This document shows positions 8,877-15,607 of a stretch of DNA of 50,923 bases, in pieces. Origin of the DNA: Methanosarcinales archaeon (GTDB taxonomy: Archaea > Halobacteriota > Syntropharchaeia > Alkanophagales > Methanospirareceae); the NCBI GenBank assembly GCA_030611585.1, contig JAUWPM010000004.1:1-50923 (forward strand), written 5' to 3'. The notes beneath the pieces were generated by a model. That model saw only the letters and a list, made by a program, of their open reading frames with translations. It did not search any database and was not told where the DNA came from. Made by a program: the position numbers and the translations under genes. Within the stretch, counting starts at the first letter, position 1, and every line of letters starts with the position of its first letter.

Positions 8877-9035
8877 ATGAGGTTGAAGGAAATGAAGAGT
8901 AGCAGTCGGCTAAAGGGTGGTATATACGAAGTAAGTTTCGGATTTCCTTCCAAATTGGATGGATATGCGACATTGATGTCGGATATACCGAAGTTAGGTG
9001 CAATTGTGGCACGCTTTGTAGAAGAGACTAACTGA
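8877..9035 (+). CDS. possible 52-residue protein of unknown function
   Basis: The open frame begins at ATG 8877 (a second ATG lies at 8892) and ends with TGA at 9033-9035, 30 bases before the SIR2/AbiH-like gene. The product is MRLKEMKSSS...EETN, with no recognised domain. The left 20-bp inverted repeat (8993-9012) lies inside it and would encode KLGAIVA. It may be a genuine small gene, the tail of a disrupted one, or chance. I list it because it is the only plausible coding stretch here. Confidence 0.3.
   Translation: MRLKEMKSSSRLKGGIYEVSFGFPSKLDGYATLMSDIPKLGAIVARFVEETN
8993..9012 (+). repeat. left copy of 20-bp inverted repeat flanking the SIR2/AbiH-like gene
   Basis: The sequence GTTAGGTGCAATTGTGGCAC is the reverse complement of 9943-9962 with one mismatch out of 20. 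It begins GTTAGGT, which fits the integron core-site consensus GTTRRRY. It could be the leading end of a gene cassette or one terminal inverted repeat of a small element. Confidence 0.85.
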
Positions 9036-9065
9036 AAGTATTGGTTGTACGAGAAAGGCGGTAAT

Positions 9066-9902
9066 ATGCAAAAACAGTTTTTATTAATAGGAAACGGGAT
9101 AAATCTCCATGGTACTACTAATGACTTTTCGTCTGAAGCTATCGCTCATCGATTTGGTGAAGTAATTCAAAAAAGAATATCAAACCATAATGATAAGGAA
9201 TTTGCATATTTTGATGGAATCAATAAAGAACTAGAATTTGAAGGGTATAAAAACAATATAGAACTACTGGCTTACGATGTTTATGAATTTGTATGTACAA
9301 AATATAAGAAGTGTGAAAAGAAAGATTTATCTGAAAATGATGAAATGAAGTTCATCTCACTGATTAAAAATATGGCTATAAACGCAATGTTTTTTAGAGA
9401 CAGTAAATTCATCGAAAAAGAAGTACCTGAAAAATTAGTCAGGAAGATTAGTTTATATGTAAACGTATTAACACTTAACTATTTTGAATACTGGGATAAA
9501 AACAGTATTTGTATACATTTACATGGGAAAATTAGAAGGCCATTTTACTCTGAGTTAAGACATGCAGAAACAGAAGAACTAATATTTTCTCCTGCATTTA
9601 ATAATATCACTAAGACAGCTGTTATTAACCTAGGATGCTATCCTTCCGACCGATTGTATCCATCAGAAGACTTATATCCCAAAGAGCCGAAAAAATTGTA
9701 TAAAGACTTAGATAATATTCAAAGAATCGAAGTATTCGGGGTGTCTCCTTATGGAGACGATGAGTTAATAGAAAAATTAAATATGATCGAAAAAGTTAAA
9801 ATATTCGTTTATAATAGTGAGAAAAATCACAAGGAAATATCTGAGTGGAAGAAAAGAGTTTCTTCTGCAGAAATTGTTGATGGCTCAAAATTTTACATTT
9901 AG
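9066..9902 (+). CDS. SIR2/AbiH-like protein, candidate anti-phage effector
   Basis: The start is set at ATG 9066, preceded by a GGCGGT motif and followed by MQKQFLLIGNGINL; a TTG at 9045 would add seven residues. Near the N-terminus LLIGNGINLHG resembles the Rossmann-type GNG(F/I)(D/N)L opening of AbiH and SIR2-like defence proteins. Later blocks fit the same layout: NVLTLNYFEYW, ICIHLHGKI (His-x-His-Gly) and IEVFGVSPYGDDELIEKL. Members act by abortive infection, often through NAD depletion; that activity is inferred here. The gene is clearly more AT-rich than its core neighbours and is enclosed by inverted repeats, which suggests transfer. Confidence 0.6.
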   Translation: MQKQFLLIGNGINLHGTTNDFSSEAIAHRFGEVIQKRISNHNDKEFAYFDGINKELEFEGYKNNIELLAYDVYEFVCTKYKKCEKKDLSENDEMKFISLIKNMAINAMFFRDSKFIEKEVPEKLVRKISLYVNVLTLNYFEYWDKNSICIHLHGKIRRPFYSELRHAETEELIFSPAFNNITKTAVINLGCYPSDRLYPSEDLYPKEPKKLYKDLDNIQRIEVFGVSPYGDDELIEKLNMIEKVKIFVYNSEKNHKEISEWKKRVSSAEIVDGSKFYI

Positions 9903-9942
9903 AAAATATAGTATATCTGTATTAATATCTTACGTCTTATAG

Positions 9943-9962
9943 GTGCCACAACTGCACCTAAC
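9943..9962 (+). repeat. right copy of 20-bp inverted repeat
   Basis: GTGCCACAACTGCACCTAAC, the partner of 8993-9012 (19/20 complementary). It ends ACCTAAC, a perfect fit to the inverse core RYYYAAC of an integron attC site, and leads straight into the GC-rich palindrome to its right. Confidence 0.85.
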
Positions 9963-10090
9963 ACCATGTTTACGCTTCGCCGCGAGTACGCGGCTCGGTC
10001 ATCGCATCGTGGGTATGCACCCGCTCCGCTTCGGGCACGTTGGGGCTCGCCTGTGGTCGCCCCAACGTCGTAAACATGAAAATGTTATAC
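9956..10090 (+). other. attC-like recombination site (135 bp, GC-rich palindrome)
   Basis: Layout from left to right: ACCTAAC (9956-9962, RYYYAAC), two spacer bases, CATGTTTACG (9965-9974), a structured centre, CGTAAACATG (10069-10078, perfect complement), a five-base spacer, then GTTATAC (10084-10090, six of seven to GTTRRRY). The centre contains a perfect 10-bp stem ACGTTGGGGC / GCCCCAACGT (10037-10046 / 10059-10068) and a small stem GCCGCG / CGCGGC around 9979. Length and arrangement fit attC sites, which lie directly behind the gene they carry. No integrase is in the window. The remainder to 10228 shows no gene. Confidence 0.5.
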
Positions 10091-10228
10091 GACATTTATA
10101 TCAGTCATGGATGCAATCCAAATGTCAAACGAGAGAGGTTGATGGAACGATGGGTTACTTAACTGAACACGCATGTGTATAATCTGGGGGGTTAATAATT
10201 TCCAGAATGCCTTTAATTAGCAGCACGT

Positions 10229-13200
10229 CTAACGTCTAACAATTTCAATCTCTTCTTTCGTCAGTCCATAGAGTTCATAAACCATCGCATCAATCTCGCT
10301 ATCTGTTTTATCAATCTCGTTCTTCAAGGCAATGATTTTTTGCCGGTAATCTTCAAAGTACTGCTTTATTTCACCGGTTTGTTTCGGTGAAAGGTTCTTA
10401 TTCTCTTTGGGCAGTTTCTTTTTGAGTTCTGCGAAAAACGCTTCTTCGTCCAGCTCATAAAAAGATTCTAACTTTTTTGATTGCTTTTCTAACCCGTATT
10501 GAATTTTGAGCCAGTCTAAATACTCGTTTTGTGTCTGGTGGAATTGCTTATTTAAATATAGCATTCGGTCGGCTTTTTCTATAAAGGGTTGTTGGGCGTC
10601 TAATGAAATAATCTTTATTGGTATTGCATCAAGATTTTGCTTTGTTACAGTAATGGTATAAGTTGCATCCATCGAAAATTTTTTACGATAGTAATAATTA
10701 ATAAGTTTAGAATTAAGTAGGCACAACACAAATTTTAAATTGGACTTATTATTTTTTAGGATAAGGTTATTTAGTGAGTTAAATGTATAATATTTTTCAT
10801 TATCATAAGTACAAATTAACTTCGATGAAACTCTTTGAATCAATATTTTTTTTGATAAAAATGTTTCTTCTTTCCTTGGTCTGTGTAACACATCTCTGTC
10901 ATAATTGATATAATTGCCACTCCAATTGAAGCCATATCTATGAATGTCCGGGGCTTCTAATAGCTTTTTATATTTTTCAGTTAATCTCGATTTTGATATG
11001 TAACGTTTCTTATCTGCTTTTGTTGCAATACCGTTAAGTACATCCACAATTTTGGCTAATTCTATTTGGTCAGTTTCCAACTTATTAAATAAAGTTTTAT
11101 CCGCTTCATCAATTTTATAAATAAATCTTGTTTCTGGATTAGCTTGAAACTCACATTGCTTAACAATATAGGTTTTAGAATCGTTTTCTTTTATCTGATT
11201 GAATATCACATTATTATTTCTATCAAAATGATTGTTAATAATTATGGTAACAGTTTCCGCTGTAACGTTTTCAAAAACTCCAATACCATAAATATTTATT
11301 TCTTTAATGTTATAATTTTTATAAAGATATTCTCTAATTGCGGAATAGGTGCTTGTTCTAATAAACGTTTCAGGTGTTATATATCCTAAAAAAGCATTTT
11401 TACTTAGTAATTTACTTAAGGATAACTCTAAAAAAACACTGTATAGATTAATCTTACCTTTATTATACCGGTATTTTTCCCAAATATAGTCCTTTATATT
11501 ATTGATATATGAAGAACCTCTTGTAAATACATACGGCGGATTCCCAATCACCACATCAAACTTAAACGGAAATTCTTTTTCCCACTCAAACGCTTTAGGA
11601 TCAATAGATATATCATCAATAAGCGAATTCCCGCATTTAATATTCTCATCCAGAGCGGTAAGTTCTTTATGCTTGCTGGCTGTTTTGAGCCAAAGCGAAA
11701 GTTTGGTAATCTCCACCGATTCAGAATTTAAATCAACACCATAAAGATTGTTACTCAAAATGTTTTTATCCACATCAACCAAACTATGCGTGCCTCGTTT
11801 CAGCTTTGCTATTTCTTTATTTACTTGTTGCCCTTCTCTGTACAAATAGTCAAACGCTTGATTTAAAAACGCTCCGGAACCACAAGCAGGGTCGAGAACT
11901 TTTATAGTTTCTAATCTTCTTCTGTACGCATCCCAAAAATCTAAATGTCGTTTTATATTACCGTTGTAGGCTCTCTTTTTAACTTTTACCGATTCATAAT
12001 CCTTTCCGATTAGTTCAGGTAAGTCGTAAAATCCCAGTTCCTTTTTCTGGTCTTCCAGCCAGCCACCGATGGCTTCCTCCACAATATAGTGGGTGATATA
12101 TTCAGGCGTATAATAAATCCCTTCTTTTTTGCGCTTACCATTTTTCTTATCAAGGCGTTCGCCATTGATTTCCGCTTTAATCTCCTCTAAATCGGAAATG
12201 GACTGCTCAAAAATATGCCCTAAAATATTAACGTTTAAATCGGTGTCAAAATCATAATCCGTAATCTTTGCCAGCTCTTCAAAAACCGCATCATTGAGTT
12301 TGAGTGTGTCAAGTTCATCATCGGGTGCAAAAAGCCCACCATTGAATTTGTTGATGTCGTGTTCCGGTTTCCCGTCGTTAATAGCTTTAAAAAGCGCCTG
12401 GATAAAAGTCCAATTTTTATCTTCCAGTTCTATAATAGCGTTTCTTGCCTGTTCTAAAGTACCCCTAAAAATCCTTGTCGGTAGCAAACCCTTATCCTCA
12501 CAGAAACAAACGAAAATAAAACGGTCTAAAATCTTCTGCGTCTTTTCCAGTAAGAGCATTTCGTCTTTTTCGGGATTGTTCTTCTTCAGATGTTCAAAAA
12601 GATAGTTTCGTGCTGCTTTGTATTCTCCATAGAATTTATGAGATATCTTCTCCTCTTCCTCTGTGTTGCTCCGATAAAGTTTTTCAATCTCACTTTCACC
12701 GTCTTTAGCAATCAGATTCTCTTTAGAGAGCAAATAATAAAACTTTTTGAACGTTTCCGGTTCTAAGAGTTTTTCGATTGAAAACACTTCGTATTCATCC
12801 TGGGTTGAACGATGATAAAGTCGTAGTTCTTTAAAATTGGAAACAATAACCCATTTACAGGTCTTTCCTACTTCTGGAGCGTACCCAAAAGCCTGCTGAA
12901 CTGGAGTTCGTTTATCATTCCTGCGGTGTTGGGGTGAATCTAAATCAGTATTAGCATCTTTGAGTTCAATCACCGCCCGTATGTCTTCTTGCTCGTTTGA
13001 GAAATACCCTAATGCCCCATCTGCTCGGTTGGTGGTAACTTTCATCTTTTGCTGGGGAATCATATTCCACGCTTCCGATCCACCAATCACGCCCTGGTAA
13101 CCCAACACACTCACGAAAAAGTCATCCAAAAATTTCTGGTCAATGGAAGTCTCTTTAATATTGTCCAACTTCCCGCTTTGAAGAGATTGAATCCATTTCG

Positions 13201-13306
13201 ATATAATTTCCTGTTTTTCTTTTAGATTTGGGACAGAAGAAGCTCCGATTCGGATCAGGACTCTGTTAAGCGTTTTTTGATTGAAAATATGTTTTTGGTA
13301 CTTCAT
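10229..13306 (-). CDS. type IIG restriction-modification enzyme (fused endonuclease and adenine-N6 methyltransferase)
   Basis: A single 1025-residue polypeptide expected to both cut and methylate DNA. An N-terminal PD-(D/E)xK nuclease is visible as D96-GAL with E114-L-K116. A helical linker follows, then a gamma-class adenine methyltransferase with KKEGIYYTPEYIT before SAM motif I VLDPACGSGAF (about 470) and catalytic motif IV NPPYV (about 589). The C-terminal third should be the target-recognition domain, followed by a helical tail ending MVYELYGLTKEEIEIV. The start has GGGGGAATT just upstream. No partner methyltransferase or S subunit is adjacent, as expected for IIG. The gene is AT-rich and sits in an accessory region. 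Recognition site unknown. Confidence 0.88.
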   Translation of the reverse strand: MKYQKHIFNQKTLNRVLIRIGASSVPNLKEKQEIISKWIQSLQSGKLDNIKETSIDQKFLDDFFVSVLGYQGVIGGSEAWNMIPQQKMKVTTNRADGALGYFSNEQEDIRAVIELKDANTDLDSPQHRRNDKRTPVQQAFGYAPEVGKTCKWVIVSNFKELRLYHRSTQDEYEVFSIEKLLEPETFKKFYYLLSKENLIAKDGESEIEKLYRSNTEEEEKISHKFYGEYKAARNYLFEHLKKNNPEKDEMLLLEKTQKILDRFIFVCFCEDKGLLPTRIFRGTLEQARNAIIELEDKNWTFIQALFKAINDGKPEHDINKFNGGLFAPDDELDTLKLNDAVFEELAKITDYDFDTDLNVNILGHIFEQSISDLEEIKAEINGERLDKKNGKRKKEGIYYTPEYITHYIVEEAIGGWLEDQKKELGFYDLPELIGKDYESVKVKKRAYNGNIKRHLDFWDAYRRRLETIKVLDPACGSGAFLNQAFDYLYREGQQVNKEIAKLKRGTHSLVDVDKNILSNNLYGVDLNSESVEITKLSLWLKTASKHKELTALDENIKCGNSLIDDISIDPKAFEWEKEFPFKFDVVIGNPPYVFTRGSSYINNIKDYIWEKYRYNKGKINLYSVFLELSLSKLLSKNAFLGYITPETFIRTSTYSAIREYLYKNYNIKEINIYGIGVFENVTAETVTIIINNHFDRNNNVIFNQIKENDSKTYIVKQCEFQANPETRFIYKIDEADKTLFNKLETDQIELAKIVDVLNGIATKADKKRYISKSRLTEKYKKLLEAPDIHRYGFNWSGNYINYDRDVLHRPRKEETFLSKKILIQRVSSKLICTYDNEKYYTFNSLNNLILKNNKSNLKFVLCLLNSKLINYYYRKKFSMDATYTITVTKQNLDAIPIKIISLDAQQPFIEKADRMLYLNKQFHQTQNEYLDWLKIQYGLEKQSKKLESFYELDEEAFFAELKKKLPKENKNLSPKQTGEIKQYFEDYRQKIIALKNEIDKTDSEIDAMVYELYGLTKEEIEIVRR

Positions 13307-13339
13307 AAAATTCCCCCTTCATTCGGTTTTTTAAATCTA

Positions 13340-13759
13340 TTAATATATTATGTTCTTGTATTTGTTCTGCCACTTTTTCTTCTTTCCCGGGCTTTTCACC
13401 ACCCCTGCCTCCTTCAATACTCTGCCTACAAAAGATATTGAGACACTTTTGTCTGTTTGGACTTCATAATTTTCCTTTACCATCTTTGAACCGATAAAAT
13501 AGCTGTCTTCTTTCTCTAAGTCTTTTCTTATATTTATAATTTGCTGTTTTGTTTCCGGCGTGTATATTCTTGATTTTTCCTTTTTCCAGCCTCTGTTGTC
13601 GGTTGATATTTCGCTCTCATCCATCTGCACCCATTTACCTACACCATCCTTGCTTGCCAGTAAATACTTGGCTATTTTACGGTTACTCCTGCCTTTCTCG
13701 TGTAGTTCTTTTGCCTTCTTACGTTTTAGGATTAATAATTCTTTTTTCGTTTTGGACAC
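13340..13759 (-). pseudogene. N-terminal fragment of a transposase-like protein (helix-turn-helix part only)
   Basis: 139 residues, very basic. Residues about 18-45 form a helix-turn-helix (ELHEKGRSNRKIAKYLL). Residues about 68-125 resemble the second helical DNA-binding unit of IS481/IS630-type transposases (YTPETKQQIINIRKDL ... VSISFVGRVLKEAGVV). The catalytic DDE domain that should follow is missing; the frame stops after a Lys-rich tail and the RM gene begins 33 bases on. It is therefore probably a truncated insertion-sequence remnant, though a small stand-alone DNA-binding protein is possible. It lies upstream of the RM gene on the same strand. Confidence 0.55.
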
Positions 13760-13892
13760 TTTTTTACATATGGTTTCTTTACCTATAAAAGCGTCCTATT
13801 TCTATGTGGAAAATAACCATTACCCGACAGAATGCAAGGTTCCGTCATGCGATGCTCTAAACTTTCCTTAAAAGCTTTTAAAAGAATACCTG

Positions 13893-13938
13893 TTTTTCTT
13901 TTAGCACAGGTTTTCTTTTTGTAAAAAAGAAAAAGTGT
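13893..13938 (+). repeat. dispersed AT-rich repeat family R1, copy 1
   Basis: The 46-base segment has core TTTTAGCACAGGTTTTC followed by a weak hairpin TTCTTTTTGTAAAAAAGAA. It is identical, in inverted orientation, to 24859-24904. It lies in the divergent gap just before gatC and ends four bases before that start codon. Related copies occur at 21634, 22470 (inside pssA), 31886 and 33310. Confidence 0.9.
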
Positions 13939-13941
13939 GTT

Positions 13942-14223
13942 ATGATCAGAAAAGAGGAGATAGAGCACATCGGCTGGTTAGCAAGGCTGAAGCTGAGCGA
14001 AGAGGAGAAGGAACTGTTTGAGCGGCAATTGAGCTCGATATTGGATTATTTCGCCGTGTTAGACGAGTTGGACACCACGAATGTCGAGCCCACCTATCAC
14101 GTAATCGGCATAACTGATGTGGTCAGAAAAGACGAGCCGAAGGAGTCGTTAGAGCAGTCCGAAGTGCTGCGTAATGCACCCAAGAAGGAGAAAGGGTACA
14201 TCAAAAGCCCGCGGATATTATGA
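13942..14223 (+). CDS. gatC: glutamyl/aspartyl-tRNA amidotransferase subunit C
   Basis: Small 93-residue subunit that stabilises GatA-GatB, which converts Glu-tRNA(Gln) or Asp-tRNA(Asn) to the amide form. The conserved N-terminus [18 protein letters not shown], the central [15 protein letters not shown] and the C-terminal [18 protein letters not shown] are all family signatures. No gatA follows; the next gene is convergent, overlapping at the stop by six bases. The start lies right next to an R1 repeat with no clear Shine-Dalgarno. Confidence 0.92.
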   Translation: MIRKEEIEHIGWLARLKLSEEEKELFERQLSSILDYFAVLDELDTTNVEPTYHVIGITDVVRKDEPKESLEQSEVLRNAPKKEKGYIKSPRIL

Positions 14224-14388
14224 TTTCTTCCTGAATTCGGTATAGCCGCATTTCCCACAGGAATACCGGTCTTTATGTTCCGCTAAAAACACTCCGGCAC
14301 CGCACCGTGGGCACATCTTCCGCTTCCTCCGTGCCTTCACCTTTCCTTTCTCCTTAACCAGTTCGTAAAATTCATGTATTGCTGCCAT
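14218..14388 (-). CDS. rps27ae: ribosomal protein S27Ae (zinc ribbon)
   Basis: A 56-residue protein translated from ATG at 14388. It is a basic N-terminal arm followed by a zinc ribbon: CPRCG (C26, C29) and CGKCG (C44, C47), with [19 protein letters not shown] between and after. This is the archaeal small-subunit protein S27Ae. It is the last gene of the ppsA-rpoE1-spt4-rps24e cluster and its stop overlaps the convergent gatC stop. Confidence 0.95.
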   Translation of the reverse strand: MAAIHEFYELVKEKGKVKARRKRKMCPRCGAGVFLAEHKDRYSCGKCGYTEFRKKS

Positions 14389-14418
14389 TTTTACCTATTC
14401 TCCTTTCCCTTTCCCTTC

Positions 14419-14730
14419 TCATTTCTCTTTCGCTTCCTCTGACCCTGAACCGCCGAAGTTCCTCTTTAATATATGTTCCCGCTCTATCTCTTTCAGCCTA
14501 TCTTCACTCTCGTATACCTTCACATAGCCGACGGTCTCTCTTTTCCCGAACTCCGTCCTCATCTTATCTATAACGAGGAGGTTTGGGCTGCACTTAAGCG
14601 CTTTTACCAAGGCATTCCGCGTTTCTGCCCTGCTCGGTGAAGCCCCTTCTTCTTTATGCTGCAGCTTAAAAAGGACTTCTTTCCTTCTCAACAACTGATT
14701 CTCATTCTCTTTTGTTATCTCTATTTCCAT
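14419..14730 (-). CDS. rps24e: ribosomal protein S24e
   Basis: 103 residues from ATG 14730 (MEIEITKENENQLL). The frame is open further upstream, but that part overlaps spt4 and is not family-like. Landmarks are RKEVLFKLQHKEEGASPSR near 21-39, NLLVIDKMRTEFGKRETVGY in the centre and the LKEIEREHILKRN tail. It is a small-subunit protein shared by archaea and eukaryotes. It sits 11 bases after spt4 and 30 bases before rps27ae in the expected archaeal order. Confidence 0.95.
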   Translation of the reverse strand: MEIEITKENENQLLRRKEVLFKLQHKEEGASPSRAETRNALVKALKCSPNLLVIDKMRTEFGKRETVGYVKVYESEDRLKEIEREHILKRNFGGSGSEEAKEK

Positions 14731-14741
14731 CTTATCATTCC

Positions 14742-14927
14742 TCACCTCACTTTCAATGCATACTTTCCCGCTTTCTTTATTTCTAATTTCTTCGCGATCT
14801 CCGACTCTTTCGCATCTATTATCATGACATACCCACTCCAGTCCGTGCTCATCGAGTTCGAGCCGCAGGTACACATCGCCTTTCCACTTTCCACCATCTT
14901 ATGACAGTCCCTACACGCTTTTTCCAT
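14742..14927 (-). CDS. spt4: transcription elongation factor Spt4 (RpoE'')
   Basis: 61 residues with a four-cysteine zinc site (C5, C8 in ACRDCHK; C19, C21 in MCTCGS) and the diagnostic STDWSGYVMIID and GKYALKV segments. It forms a heterodimer with Spt5 and clamps RNA polymerase during elongation. The ATG overlaps the stop of rpoE1 (TAATG), indicating coupled translation. Confidence 0.95.
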   Translation of the reverse strand: MEKACRDCHKMVESGKAMCTCGSNSMSTDWSGYVMIIDAKESEIAKKLEIKKAGKYALKVR

Positions 14928-15607
14928 TATCTATGCTTTTCCTTTTTCTTCTTCCCTTTCTTTTCCTCTTTCTTCTTCTCTTCTTTATCTTTATCCTTAT
15001 CTGTATCCTTATCTGTATCCTTAGCCTTATCTTTCTCTTTTGCTCTTTCCCTCTCCTTATCCTTCTCCCTATCCTCCTCTATCCACTCTAATTTGCCTAA
15101 GCCTGGCTGCCGCATCGTTAAACCTATCTTGCTATCACTCGGATCCCGCTCGTTGAGCGAAATAGCAACTATTCGTGCCCGCAATTTATCTCCCTCGCCC
15201 AACGTTCTGCCGGTATCCCTGGTAACGAGCTTCGCGCCCTTCTCATCATACGAGATGTACTCGTCAGTAATCTGACTGATGTGCAATAACCCATCTAATG
15301 GGCCTATCTCCACGAAAGCGCCAAATTCCACTATCTCCACCACTTCCCCTTCTACTATCCCCTGCATCGTTGGTCTGAACACGAGCGCATCAAAAACGGT
15401 TTCATAATAAACGCCGGCGTCTCCTATCAATATCCGTCCTTCTTTTATGTCCACGATGTCCAGGATCGCAATGAGCATCCCCAGCTTCTTATCCAATCGC
15501 CCTTCCAGCTTCTCCTGTAGCATCTCCGTCACGACAACCTGCAAATCGTCACCCAACCGTTCTGGTGGTACCCTTACGACATCTACCGCTCTTATTTTTA
15601 CGTACAT
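14927..15607 (-). CDS. rpoE1: RNA polymerase subunit Rpo7 (RpoE1) with long charged tail
   Basis: The start is taken at ATG 15607 (MYVKIRAVDVVRVPPERLG); a longer frame would lie inside ppsA. The first 80 residues are the SHS2-like tip domain and about 82-175 an S1 RNA-binding barrel (VEGEVVEIVEFGAFVEIGPL, GLLHISQ). It pairs with Rpo4 as the polymerase stalk. After the expected end it carries about 50 residues of almost only Lys, Glu and Asp, with KDTDKDTDKDKDK runs, which typical archaeal Rpo7 lacks. The start overlaps the ppsA stop by ten bases. Confidence 0.92.
   Translation of the reverse strand: MYVKIRAVDVVRVPPERLGDDLQVVVTEMLQEKLEGRLDKKLGMLIAILDIVDIKEGRILIGDAGVYYETVFDALVFRPTMQGIVEGEVVEIVEFGAFVEIGPLDGLLHISQITDEYISYDEKGAKLVTRDTGRTLGEGDKLRARIVAISLNERDPSDSKIGLTMRQPGLGKLEWIEEDREKDKERERAKEKDKAKDTDKDTDKDKDKEEKKKEEKKGKKKKEKHR

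Noticed and set aside
8710-9012. 100-codon open frame on the minus strand
   Set aside because: It spans dispersed repeats and begins inside the left inverted repeat; no protein-like conservation is seen.
9943-10182. 79-codon open frame on + over the palindrome
   Set aside because: It runs through the attC-like palindrome, has no ribosome-binding site and its first part is only the inverted repeat; the low stop density comes from GC-rich sequence.
10226-10241. Two adjoining GTTAGAC motifs (minus strand) at the RM gene end as further integron core sites
   Set aside because: GTTRRRY is degenerate and these fall in the last codons of the RM gene without any palindrome beside them.
13893-13938. 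R1 repeats as simple terminators
   Set aside because: This and most other copies lie upstream of or between divergent starts, and the hairpin is weak.
14731-14874. Longer start for rps24e
   Set aside because: The extra 48 residues overlap spt4 and do not resemble S24e; the family start MEIEITKE is at 14730.
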